Below are positions 9,198 to 16,682 of a DNA stretch of 36,093 bases, one piece after another (the first letter of the stretch is position 1; each line of letters opens with the position of its first letter). The position numbers and the translations under genes were made by a program. This DNA comes from Prevotella sp. GTDB taxonomy: Bacteria > Bacteroidota > Bacteroidia > Bacteroidales > Bacteroidaceae. The notes under the pieces were generated by a model. The model had not been told where the DNA came from. It saw only the letters and a program-made list of their open reading frames with translations, and did no database searches. The stretch is taken from NCBI GenBank assembly GCA_024682415.1, contig JAIKZG010000045.1, forward strand, positions 1 through 36,093, written 5' to 3'.

Positions 9198-9229
9198 CAA
9201 AGATAATCGTTTAGGTTGATAAAACAAAA
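9198..9229 (-). promoter_or_regulatory. Promoter of the leu/cim operon
   Basis: TATCTTTG (9198-9205) is a full match to TAnnTTTG, and TTTTG (9225-9229) lies 19 bp upstream. The predicted start near 9191 places the leader peptide, attenuator and leuA on one transcript. The leader region 8802-8934 holds only two imperfect direct repeats of a GAGAGA-CTAAATCT type sequence and no further gene that I can see. Confidence 0.75.
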
Positions 9230-9306
9230 TAATTCGTAACTTTTTTGCTTGTTTTTCTTATAATCTGCAACAACTTGTAACAAGCGTGCATAAAATTACG
9301 ACAATG

Positions 9307-9341
9307 AAAAAAGCGAGACTCTTTTCAGAATCTCGCTTTTC
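9307..9341 (-). terminator. Terminator after the small-peptide pair
   Basis: Arms 9309-9318 and 9331-9340 are perfect 10-bp inverted repeats with a GCGAGA core. A run of six T follows on the minus strand. It closes the transcript of the two small peptides. The A-rich flank means it could also act on the plus strand. Confidence 0.8.
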
Positions 9342-9388
9342 GAATATATATAGATTGAATTAATTTCAAAAAAAGCCACGAGGTTATA

Positions 9389-9475
9389 TTAATTAACCTT
9401 GTTGGCCAAATTTGCAGCCTGAGCATACATTGTTGCTACTACTACAAAACTCAAAATGCACATAAGTGTTACCAT
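9389..9475 (-). CDS. 28-residue hydrophobic peptide, paralogue B
   Basis: The start ATG at 9475 is preceded by GAAAGGATAAC, a Shine-Dalgarno-like sequence about 8-12 nt upstream. The 28-residue product has a hydrophobic core (residues 2-17) followed by AQA at 18-20 and a short tail ending NKVN. It matches its neighbour at 9554-9640 in the pattern M-[IV]-TLM, hydrophobic core, AQA-x-N-x-x-NK-x-N. It may be a single-pass membrane microprotein, or a signal peptide with an 8-residue secreted remainder after AQA. I do not recognise the family. Confidence 0.55.
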   Translation of the reverse strand: MVTLMCILSFVVVATMYAQAANLANKVN

Positions 9476-9553
9476 GATTGTTATCCTTTCTATATTATTA
9501 ATGTGTTATTTAAAATTCTCTCTTGAAATTACTCTTTCAGTGATTGTCAGCTC

Positions 9554-9640
9554 TTAACCACGGAAGTTAAGTTTGTTGCTGACATTTACTGCTTGAGCTA
9601 CCATCACAGCCACTACGGCTAAAATCATTAATGTAATCAT
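9554..9640 (-). CDS. 28-residue hydrophobic peptide, paralogue A
   Basis: This is the first gene of a two-peptide transcript whose promoter lies at 9725-9756. The ATG at 9640 is the sensible start, because an in-frame ATG at 9739 lies within the promoter, upstream of the predicted transcription start. The product begins MITLM, has a Val/Ala-rich core, then AQA at 15-17, and ends in a short basic tail (NKLNFRG). It is clearly paralogous to the peptide at 9389-9475, 78 bp downstream. Repetition of this pattern in two adjacent frames argues that both are translated. Function is unknown: membrane microprotein, type I toxin-like peptide or secreted short peptide are possible. Confidence 0.6.
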   Translation of the reverse strand: MITLMILAVVAVMVAQAVNVSNKLNFRG

Positions 9641-9724
9641 ATTTTCTACAATCTTTACGTTCTTATCGGTGTTGTATCTTTGGTCACCGATTCTAATGTT
9701 ATCCTTTATCTCTTTTGTTCGGTG

Positions 9725-9756
9725 CAAAGGTACGCACATTCTGGTGTGTGCGCAAA
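9725..9756 (-). promoter_or_regulatory. Promoter of the small-peptide pair with a palindrome between the boxes
   Basis: TACCTTTG (9725-9732) and TTTG (9753-9756) lie 20 bp apart. The spacer itself (9733-9752) is an inverted repeat, CGCACA and TGTGCG separated by 8 bases. A repressor bound there would block the promoter. The predicted leader is about 80 nt. Confidence 0.65.
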
Positions 9757-9821
9757 CATTTTATATAAAAAACAGCATAAACATAGTGTTTTATTGACAC
9801 ATATCAATAACTTGACGAATA

Positions 9822-10151
9822 TCAAAACAAGCTCAACGATCTGTCTTCATCATGTTTAACTTCCTCTTTATCAGCCGTTTCATCAGCGTCAAATATAGAA
9901 AAATCAATAAGTAGCTGTTGCGTTTCGTGCGATTTCGTGTTTATGCGATAATAACCTCTTCTGCCTGTTCGCTCTACAAGCATCGGATGCTGGCGCAAGA
10001 AATGCGCCACATAATCATGTACATCGTCAATATCAAGCGGCGCAAACATAGAATTGCAAGCGTTGAGCACATGCAGCGAAAGCTTTTTAATGGGAAGTCC
10101 TCCCTCTCCTGCTTCCTTAAGAATTCTAAGTATTGCCTCGTCGTAAATCAT
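9822..10151 (-). CDS. Conserved hypothetical protein, winged-helix-like
   Basis: The product is a 109-residue acidic protein. Residues 1-72 look like a winged helix: helical stretches around YDEAILRILKEAG and VHDYVAHFLRQHP, then a strand-turn-strand RTGRRGYYRIN. The tail (about 88-105) is charged and mostly acidic, and the protein ends SLSLF. It resembles a small Bacteroidales protein family of unknown function that I know only as hypothetical. It lies downstream of the DUF2582 protein, but a terminator separates them. A clear promoter of its own is not evident in the AT-rich 10152-10225. A DNA-binding role is inference from the predicted fold. Confidence 0.6.
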   Translation of the reverse strand: MIYDEAILRILKEAGEGGLPIKKLSLHVLNACNSMFAPLDIDDVHDYVAHFLRQHPMLVERTGRRGYYRINTKSHETQQLLIDFSIFDADETADKEEVKHDEDRSLSLF

Positions 10152-10223
10152 TTATATCTATTATATATAAAAATGTATATGCCTTTATATAGATTTATAA
10201 TGGGTGATTAAAAAAGCATATAA

Positions 10224-10265
10224 AAAAGGGGTTGTAGTGAAACTATCTACACTGCAACCCCCTTA
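10224..10265 (-). terminator. Terminator after the DUF2582-like gene
   Basis: Arms 10227-10239 and 10250-10263 form a stem with AGGGG/CCCCT ends and one G.T pair, and the minus strand continues with six T. It lies 20 bp beyond the stop codon of the upstream gene. Confidence 0.85.
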
Positions 10266-10283
10266 TAGTGATTCTTGTAAAAA

Positions 10284-10586
10284 TTAAGCAAGTGTTACGA
10301 GATTATTCTCGTCTCTGATCTTACCTTCCTTGAAAAGCCATCCGATGCCCATGTAAACATCTTCTACAGAGATGTTTGCCTTCTTAGCGATTTCTGCTAC
10401 GCTAAGAGCCTTACCCTCAGCAGCAGCAAGAGTCTGATAAACATCGCCTGCACGGAAACCGGCATTCTCAGATGTCAAGTAAACTACTTTCTTCGCAGCC
10501 GCCTTTTTAGCAGGAGCTGCCTTTGTTGCTTTCTTCTCTGCCACCTTCTTTGCAGCAGGAGCAGCTGTTGTCTTCTTTACTGTCAT
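10284..10586 (-). CDS. DUF2582-like winged-helix protein with histone H1-like tail
   Basis: The product has 100 residues. The first 34 are almost only Lys, Ala, Pro and Thr, with the repeated pattern KKATKAAPAKKAAAKK, much like histone H1 or HU tails. Residues 37-100 form a compact winged-helix domain (SENAGFRAGDVYQTL, then SVAEIAKKANISVEDVYMGI and GWLFKEGKI) as in the DUF2582 family. It is probably an abundant nucleoid-associated or other DNA-binding protein. A -7 box (TAATTTTG) lies at 10655-10662, and a 15-bp palindrome lies in the leader at 10616-10630. It is a single gene with its own terminator. Confidence 0.75.
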   Translation of the reverse strand: MTVKKTTAAPAAKKVAEKKATKAAPAKKAAAKKVVYLTSENAGFRAGDVYQTLAAAEGKALSVAEIAKKANISVEDVYMGIGWLFKEGKIRDENNLVTLA

Positions 10587-10615
10587 AATATTAATAAAAC
10601 TTATTATCTCTAATT

Positions 10616-10630
10616 AAACCAACGTGGTTT
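10616..10630. promoter_or_regulatory. Palindrome in the leader of the DUF2582-like gene
   Basis: AAACCA-ACG-TGGTTT is a perfect 6-bp inverted repeat with a 3-base centre. It lies 29 bp upstream of the start codon and 24 bp downstream of the -7 box TAATTTTG (10655-10662). It could be an operator, possibly autoregulatory, or a short RNA hairpin. Confidence 0.4.
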
Positions 10631-10721
10631 GATAAAAAATTTATTTTATTACCGCAAAATTACATTATTTTTTTAAGTAAACGTAACTTCACACTTCGAA
10701 AAGAAAACAAATCAAGTTAAA

Positions 10722-12488
10722 CTAATCGTTTTTTTGACTTAGGTCAACCTTTAGCTGCAATTCGTCAAGTTGTTTCTGAGCCAACTCTGAAGGAGCATCA
10801 AGCATCACGTCGCGACCGGAGTTGTTTTTAGGGAACGCGATGCAGTCGCGGATAGAATCAAGCTTAGCAAAAATACTTACCATACGATCCAATCCGAAAG
10901 CAAGACCTGCATGAGGAGGCGCGCCAAACTTGAAAGCATTGATGAGGAAGCCGAACTGCTCCATTGCCTTTTCAGGAGTGAAGCCAAGCACCTCAAACAT
11001 CTTAGCCTGCAAATTGCTGTCGTGGATACGCAAGCTACCACCACCTACTTCGATACCATTGCATACGAAGTCGTAAGCCTTAGCGCGCACCTGCTCAGGA
11101 TGCTCATCGAGCAAAGGAATATCATCAGGGTTAGGCATTGTGAATGGATGGTGAGTAGCCATAAGGCGCTGCTCCTCATCGCTCCACTCAAAGAGAGGGA
11201 AGTCTACAATCCACAAGCACTTAAATACATTCTTATCGCGCAAGCCAAGACGATCGCCCATCTCCAAACGCAATGTGCAGAGCTGCACGCGAGTCTTGTT
11301 GGCATTATCGCCACTGAGAATGAGGATAAGGTCGCCCTTGTTGGCCCCCATCTTGTCGGCAACTTTTCTAAGCTGCTCTTCTGAATAGAATTTATCAATG
11401 CTGCTCTTTATTGTGCCGTCTTCGTTCACCTTAATATATACAAGACCCTTAGCACCCACCTGTGGACGCTTTACGAAGTCGGTAAGTTCATTGAGCTGCT
11501 TGCGACTATAATCAGCGCAACCAGGAGCACAAATACCACCAATATATTCAGCTTCATTGAATACAGAGAAATCAGCAGTGCCCTTAAGTTCGTCCATGAG
11601 TTCCACAAACTCCATGCCGAAACGCAAGTCAGGCTTATCGCTACCGAAGCGACGCATAGCTTCATGCCATGTCATCTGCTGCAACTTTGGAATATCCACG
11701 TCGAGCACTTCCTTAAACAAGTGACGCATCATCTCCTCAAATAAGTTGATGACATCATCCTGATCTACGAACGACATTTCACAATCCACCTGTGTAAACT
11801 CAGGCTGACGGTCGGCACGCAAGTCCTCATCGCGGAAACATTTCACAATCTGGAAATATCTGTCGAAGCCAGCAATCATAAGAAGCTGCTTCAATGTTTG
11901 CGGACTCTGAGGCAAAGCATAGAACTGACCTGGATTCATGCGAGAAGGCACAACGAAGTCGCGCGCGCCCTCAGGAGTAGAACCGATGAGGAAAGGAGTT
12001 TCCACCTCAAGGAAGTTGCGGTTATCAAGGAAATTACGTATCAGAATAGTCATGCGGTGGCGCAATTCCAAGTTCTTTCTTACAGCGTCGCGACGCAAGT
12101 CAAGATAACGATATTTCATGCGAATATCATCACCGCCGTCGGTTTCATCCTCAATAGTAAAAGGAGGAGTAAGACTGCTTGAAAGTACATTGAGAGTCTT
12201 CACCAAGATTTCGATGTCGCCGGTAGGCATATTAGCGTTTTTGCTCTGGCGCTCACTTACGACACCTGTAATCTGCACGCAAAATTCGCGTCCCAGCTTA
12301 TTGGCATTTTCGCAAAGAGCCGCATCATCAGCCTCATTGAAAACCAACTGTGTTACACCATAACGGTCACGCAAATCAATAAACGTCATGCCGCCCATTT
12401 TTCTGGAGCGCTTCACCCAACCGGCCAAAGTCACTTCTTTACCGGCATCAGAAAGTCGGAGCTCTCCGCATGTATTCGTTCTGTACAT
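10722..12488 (-). CDS. aspS: Aspartyl-tRNA synthetase
   Basis: This 588-residue class II synthetase charges tRNA-Asp. It has the bacterial-type architecture: an N-terminal OB-fold anticodon-binding domain (about 1-110), class II motif 2 in [16 protein letters not shown], a GAD insertion domain in the middle, and motif 3 near the end (GLAFGLDRM). The length is normal for bacterial AspRS. A -7 box TAATTTTG is visible at 12530-12537 on the minus strand, with no good -33 box. Divergent from the DUF1573 gene. Confidence 0.97.
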   Translation of the reverse strand: MYRTNTCGELRLSDAGKEVTLAGWVKRSRKMGGMTFIDLRDRYGVTQLVFNEADDAALCENANKLGREFCVQITGVVSERQSKNANMPTGDIEILVKTLNVLSSSLTPPFTIEDETDGGDDIRMKYRYLDLRRDAVRKNLELRHRMTILIRNFLDNRNFLEVETPFLIGSTPEGARDFVVPSRMNPGQFYALPQSPQTLKQLLMIAGFDRYFQIVKCFRDEDLRADRQPEFTQVDCEMSFVDQDDVINLFEEMMRHLFKEVLDVDIPKLQQMTWHEAMRRFGSDKPDLRFGMEFVELMDELKGTADFSVFNEAEYIGGICAPGCADYSRKQLNELTDFVKRPQVGAKGLVYIKVNEDGTIKSSIDKFYSEEQLRKVADKMGANKGDLILILSGDNANKTRVQLCTLRLEMGDRLGLRDKNVFKCLWIVDFPLFEWSDEEQRLMATHHPFTMPNPDDIPLLDEHPEQVRAKAYDFVCNGIEVGGGSLRIHDSNLQAKMFEVLGFTPEKAMEQFGFLINAFKFGAPPHAGLAFGLDRMVSIFAKLDSIRDCIAFPKNNSGRDVMLDAPSELAQKQLDELQLKVDLSQKND

Positions 12489-12574
12489 ATATATTATTTT
12501 GTTTTAGTTTTCAGAAATATACTGGGACGCAAAATTACAATAAAAATATGAAAGAATGAAAAAAATGTCCCTAT

Positions 12575-12608
12575 TTTGGTCATCGGTTGGTTTCTTTTAC
12601 TACCTTTG
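12575..12608 (+). promoter_or_regulatory. Promoter of the DUF1573 gene
   Basis: TACCTTTG (12601-12608) is a full -7 match, and TTTG (12575-12578) lies 22 bp upstream, slightly wider than usual. The implied start of transcription, near 12615, rules out the upstream ATG at 12587 and supports 12629 as the start codon. Confidence 0.6.
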
Positions 12609-12628
12609 CATTAATCAAACGCAAGAAC

Positions 12629-13024
12629 ATGAATATGAAAAGATTAATAATATTACCACTAATGCTTATGCTCTGCGTAGTATTCGCAGCAGCACAGAAG
12701 AAAGCTGAAATCAAGTTTGACAAAGTAGTTCACAACTTCGGCACGTTCAGCGAGAGTTCACCTGTTCAGAACTGTGTATTCACATTCACCAACACCGGCG
12801 ACGGCCCGCTGATTATCAATCAGGCAGTGGCAAGCTGCGGCTGCACAGTGCCTTCTTACACCAAGGAGCCTATCATGCCGGGCAAGAGTGGGCAGATACG
12901 CGTGAAATACAACGGCGCGGGCAAATTCCCAGGTCATTTCAAGAAGAGTATCACTGTGCGCACAAATGCCGAGACTGAAATGGTGCGCCTATATGTAGAA
13001 GGCGTTATGGAAGAAAAGAAATAA
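12629..13024 (+). CDS. DUF1573 secreted protein
   Basis: The start is set at 12629 because the in-frame ATG at 12587 precedes the promoter -7 box. The product of 131 residues begins with a signal peptide (MNMKRLIILPLML, hydrophobic run, ending AAAQ). The rest is an Ig-like DUF1573 domain: HNFGTF, FTFTNTGDGPLII, then ASCGCTVPSY and PGKSGQIRVKYN. These motifs are common in Bacteroidetes periplasmic or surface proteins of unknown function. It is probably the first gene of a transcript with the flavodoxin/ferredoxin gene 35 bp downstream. Confidence 0.85.
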   Translation: MNMKRLIILPLMLMLCVVFAAAQKKAEIKFDKVVHNFGTFSESSPVQNCVFTFTNTGDGPLIINQAVASCGCTVPSYTKEPIMPGKSGQIRVKYNGAGKFPGHFKKSITVRTNAETEMVRLYVEGVMEEKK

Positions 13025-13059
13025 CGACTAAGCACTCACTTTTTTCTTAACATCATACA

Positions 13060-13836
13060 ATGATATTCTACCTATCATGCACAGGCAATACGAAATGGGC
13101 TGCGAAAGAGGTTGCCAACCTCACTGCCGACAGCAACATTATTTCTATTCCTGAGGCAATCAAAAATAATAGTTACCGATTTGCCCTTCAAGAAGGAGAG
13201 CGAATCGGTTTTTGTTTTCCTGTTCACGGATGGCGACCACCGAAACTTGTAAGAGAATTTATCTCAAAGCTCGTAATCGACGGTGCTTCCGATGCTTACA
13301 CTTACGCAATCTGCACGGCAGGCGACGACATCGGCGAAACCATCGACATATTCAATGCCGACATCAAGAAGCGCGGGCTTCATCTTGACGCTGCTTTATC
13401 GCTCATAATGCCCGAATCGTATGTAGGTCTGCCTTTTATGGACGTGGACAAACCAGAAAAGGAAAAGCAGAAAAAGGATAAGGCAAAAGAAGAACTGACA
13501 AGCTTTGCCAGAAACACTATTCTGAAAAACGAGAAGGCGGAAAACCTTGCCCGTGGCAACTGGCCTCGCATAAACAGCAGACTGCTTGGCGGATTTTTCA
13601 TACATAAGCTTATCACCGACAAGCCATTCCGCGTAAAGACCGACAGTTGCATAAAATGCGGAATATGCGCAAGCATATGCCCTGTAGATAACATTGACGG
13701 AGGAAAAGACAAAATGCCTGTTTGGAAACACACGGGCGACTGCCTTGCCTGCTTCGCCTGCTATCATCATTGCCCTAATCACGCCATAGAATATGGCAAG
13801 CGAACAAAGAACAAAGGACAATACTTTTATCATTAA
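13060..13836 (+). CDS. EFR1-type flavodoxin/ferredoxin fusion protein
   Basis: This 258-residue cytoplasmic electron carrier has an N-terminal flavodoxin-like domain with the phosphate-loop motif SCTGNTKWAA (residues 6-15). The C-terminal dicluster ferredoxin domain has two [4Fe-4S] motifs: Cys197, 200, 203, 207 and Cys228, 231, 234, 238. A charged linker rich in Lys (131-145) joins the two. This is the layout of the EFR1 family; the redox partner is unknown. It ends 4 bp before the M6-like protease start and probably shares its transcript. Confidence 0.85.
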   Translation: MIFYLSCTGNTKWAAKEVANLTADSNIISIPEAIKNNSYRFALQEGERIGFCFPVHGWRPPKLVREFISKLVIDGASDAYTYAICTAGDDIGETIDIFNADIKKRGLHLDAALSLIMPESYVGLPFMDVDKPEKEKQKKDKAKEELTSFARNTILKNEKAENLARGNWPRINSRLLGGFFIHKLITDKPFRVKTDSCIKCGICASICPVDNIDGGKDKMPVWKHTGDCLACFACYHHCPNHAIEYGKRTKNKGQYFYH

Positions 13837-13840
13837 CATC

Positions 13841-15709
13841 ATGAAACCCAAACTTTTACTATCGCTTTTTCTTTCCTTCGCCACGCTAAGCGTTTTCGGA
13901 GCGAAAGCAATGAGCACGCCTTTCTATTTCTCACAGCCCGACGGCACACAACTATGCTACTACATACATGGTGACGAGCATTTCCATTGGTACACAGCTG
14001 CCGACGGCACTATTATCATGCCAAAGAACAAAGCATTCTATGTGGCTGAAATATCTAAATCGGGCATGGCAAAAGCCTCTACCCTATTAGCTCACAACAG
14101 AAGTATGCGTTCTGCCGCCGAAGCCAAGATTTCTCGCCGTCAGCTCCGCTCTGCCTTTCTCAATAATGCTAAAGAAATGCAGACGCGAGCAGCATTGAGC
14201 ACTACCATAGGCGACAACAACCCAGCCTATTTTCCTCACACAGGCAGTCCACGAGCATTAGTCGTCCTTGCCCAATTCAACGACAACACATTCACCGTAG
14301 AAAATCCTAAGCAGACTTTTACAAAAATCTTTAATGGAAATAGAGAAATTGATACGGATATTTTCAGCAAGTCAGAGCAATATAAGAATTACGGCAGCGT
14401 GCAGGAATATTTCCGCGACATGAGTTTCGGCAGATATACGCCTGTATTCACCATTACCGATGTGGTAACGCTGCCTCACAATATGTCGTATTATGGCGCT
14501 GACAGCGGAAGTGGCACCGACAACGATAAATTAAGCACCATGTTCGGCGAAGCTCTTGACCTCGTGAAAGACCAAGTAGACTTATCACAGTTTACCACAA
14601 CCGAGGAAGGCAACGCGCAAACGCCAATGGTATTTGTAATCTATGCCGGATATGGTCAAAACTCAGGCGGAGCCGACACTACCATCTGGGCAAAAAGCGG
14701 AACATGCAATGCCATGGTAAATGGCGTAACATTCCGTCGCTACTGCGTAACTGCCGAGCTTAATTTCAAGAAAGAAGACTGGGAGAACCCTATTAATACC
14801 GCCCCACAGGCTAACGGCATTGGAGTGATATGCCATGAATTTTCTCATGCTATGGGCTTGCCCGACTTTTATCCATATTATGCCGAGGGACGCACCGTTC
14901 ACAATCAAGAAATGGAATATTGGGACTTGATGGATGGTGGAGAATACGGCAAATATGGTTATCGCCCTACGGCATACACAGCGTGGGAACGTGAGGTGAT
15001 GGGATGGATGCAGGCTGAAACGCTCACAAAAGACACCACCATTACCAATCTTAAAAGCCTTGACAATGGCGGTAAGGCTTTCCGCATAGTAAATCCGGAT
15101 AACAATAAAGAATGTTTCATGCTTGAGCACTACGACGGAAAGCAATGGAATAGAAACATTCCTTTCACCTCTACCTCAAGTGAACCTGCTCATGGATTGG
15201 TTGTCACCCATGTAAATTGGCAATATAATGATGTTCATATGAACCAGCATGTAAACGAAATAGCTGGCAAACCTGGCATGGCAATTGTCCCTGCCGACAG
15301 CCTTGTCATTTCAAGTTACCTTTCAGGCGAAGACGGCGATGAATACACGAAGTATGATTATCGCAGAAGTCATTGCGGCGACTCTTTCCCTGGCACGAGC
15401 AATGTAACCAACCTTACCGACTCTCTGCGTCTGCCTAACTTCACATGGTACACAAGAAGCGACGGCTACACAAATAAGGCATTGCTTAATATCACAGAGA
15501 ACACAGCGGAGCGCATCGTCGGCTTCAACTACATTCATGACTATAATGCCTATATTGCCACAGGCATAAGAAATATCACCATCAACAATGATATCAGAAA
15601 CACGGACGACCGCATTTTCTCTATCGACGGCAGATTTGTCGGCACCGATGTATCTCGTCTGCCATCAGGCATATATATAAAAGGTAAGAAGAAGTTTGTA
15701 ATAAGATAG
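13841..15709 (+). CDS. M6-family-like secreted metalloprotease with type IX-like C-terminal tail
   Basis: The start is placed at 13841 (MKPKLLLSLFLSF, a good signal peptide). A longer frame from 13793 would overlap the previous gene. The product is 622 residues. The zinc-protease motif HEFSH is at 332-336 (ICHEFSHAMGLPDF), in a catalytic domain like immune inhibitor A / M6 proteases. A DLMDGGEYGK segment follows, as is usual for the family. The last 80 residues end in LPSGIYIKGKKKFVIR, which resembles the type A sorting tail of type IX secretion substrates. It is therefore probably secreted or surface-attached. Substrate unknown. Confidence 0.85.
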   Translation: MKPKLLLSLFLSFATLSVFGAKAMSTPFYFSQPDGTQLCYYIHGDEHFHWYTAADGTIIMPKNKAFYVAEISKSGMAKASTLLAHNRSMRSAAEAKISRRQLRSAFLNNAKEMQTRAALSTTIGDNNPAYFPHTGSPRALVVLAQFNDNTFTVENPKQTFTKIFNGNREIDTDIFSKSEQYKNYGSVQEYFRDMSFGRYTPVFTITDVVTLPHNMSYYGADSGSGTDNDKLSTMFGEALDLVKDQVDLSQFTTTEEGNAQTPMVFVIYAGYGQNSGGADTTIWAKSGTCNAMVNGVTFRRYCVTAELNFKKEDWENPINTAPQANGIGVICHEFSHAMGLPDFYPYYAEGRTVHNQEMEYWDLMDGGEYGKYGYRPTAYTAWEREVMGWMQAETLTKDTTITNLKSLDNGGKAFRIVNPDNNKECFMLEHYDGKQWNRNIPFTSTSSEPAHGLVVTHVNWQYNDVHMNQHVNEIAGKPGMAIVPADSLVISSYLSGEDGDEYTKYDYRRSHCGDSFPGTSNVTNLTDSLRLPNFTWYTRSDGYTNKALLNITENTAERIVGFNYIHDYNAYIATGIRNITINNDIRNTDDRIFSIDGRFVGTDVSRLPSGIYIKGKKKFVIR

Positions 15710-15749
15710 ATAGCTTTGTAAATATTAAAAACATAAGCATATTCAATGC

Positions 15750-15782
15750 AAAAAGGCAACCACGGAATGTGATTGCCTTTTA
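15750..15782. terminator. Bidirectional terminator between the protease gene and kduD
   Basis: Arms 15751-15759 and 15773-15781 (AAAAGGCAA/TTGCCTTTT) are extended by a CAC/GTG pairing with one mismatch. The A and T tracts on both sides make it suitable for both converging transcripts. Confidence 0.8.
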
Positions 15783-15833
15783 TAATTTTATATAATCGCT
15801 ACGAATTGCAATTATTCTTATCCATTGAAAGGA

Positions 15834-16637
15834 TTATGGCTGCTTGCCAATGTAAGCCAAGATACCGCCATCAACATAAAGTATGTGACCATTTACGAAG
15901 TCAGAAGCATCAGAAGCCAAGAATACGGCAGGACCCATAAGATCCTCTGGTGTACCCCAACGAGCAGCAGGAGTCTTTGCGATGATGAAGCTGTCGAAAG
16001 GATGACGGCTGCCATCAGCCTGACGCTCACGGAGAGGAGCTGTCTGTGGAGTTGCGATATAGCCAGGGCCGATACCGTTGCACTGGATGTTAGCCTCACC
16101 AAACTCTGAGCAGATATTGCGTGTAAGCATCTTCAATCCACCCTTAGCGGCTGCATAAGCAGAAACAGTCTCACGACCAAGCTCACTCATCATTGAGCAA
16201 ACATTGATAATCTTACCATGTCCCTTCTTAATCATGCCAGGGATTACAGCCTTGCTGACGATGAATGGCGCGTTGAGGTCGATGTCAACAACCTGACGGA
16301 AATCCTCTACGCTCATCTCTGTCATAGGAATACGCTTGATAATACCAGCGTTGTTTACAAGGATGTCGATAACACCAAGTTCCTTTTCGATGTCAGCAAC
16401 AAGATTTTTTACCTGAGCCTCGTCAGTTACATCAGCGATATAGCCCTTTGCGTCAATGCCCTTTGCCTTATAGTCGGCAATAGCCTGATCCAAATGCTTC
16501 TGGCTACGGCAGTTGAACGCGATCTTAGCGCCTGCCTTAGCGAATGCCTCTGCAATGGCGAAACCGATGCCATAAGCACCGCCTGTCACGAGAGCAACCT
16601 TGCCCTCAAGAGAGAAATTCTTTGAAAATGTATCCAT
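15834..16637 (-). CDS. kduD: 2-dehydro-3-deoxy-D-gluconate 5-dehydrogenase (SDR)
   Basis: This 267-residue short-chain dehydrogenase has a TGGAYGIGFAIAE nucleotide-binding motif at 18-30, NNAG at 95-98, and catalytic Ser148, Tyr161 and Lys165 (YAAAK). It probably converts 3-deoxy-D-glycero-2,5-hexodiulosonate to 2-keto-3-deoxygluconate with NADH, the second step after KduI in breakdown of unsaturated uronates from pectin or glycosaminoglycans. The assignment rests on the adjacent kduI, 45 bp upstream; gluconate 5-dehydrogenase is a close alternative by sequence alone. Confidence 0.9.
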   Translation of the reverse strand: MDTFSKNFSLEGKVALVTGGAYGIGFAIAEAFAKAGAKIAFNCRSQKHLDQAIADYKAKGIDAKGYIADVTDEAQVKNLVADIEKELGVIDILVNNAGIIKRIPMTEMSVEDFRQVVDIDLNAPFIVSKAVIPGMIKKGHGKIINVCSMMSELGRETVSAYAAAKGGLKMLTRNICSEFGEANIQCNGIGPGYIATPQTAPLRERQADGSRHPFDSFIIAKTPAARWGTPEDLMGPAVFLASDASDFVNGHILYVDGGILAYIGKQP

Positions 16638-16682
16638 TATTTTTTAACGTTATAAATATTAGATATATTAATATATTGTTTT

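Noticed and set aside
8956..9219. Plus-strand 87-codon frame over the leu leader
   Set aside because: It is antisense to the Ile-rich leader peptide and to the promoter. The minus-strand signals explain this region better.
9554..9739. 61-codon version of small peptide A
   Set aside because: Its ATG at 9739 lies between the -33 and -7 boxes, so it would not be on the transcript. The start at 9640 also matches the paralogue.
13380..13917. Long minus-strand frames opposite the EFR1 gene
   Set aside because: They are antisense shadows of a gene with clear iron-sulphur motifs, and they lack start signals.
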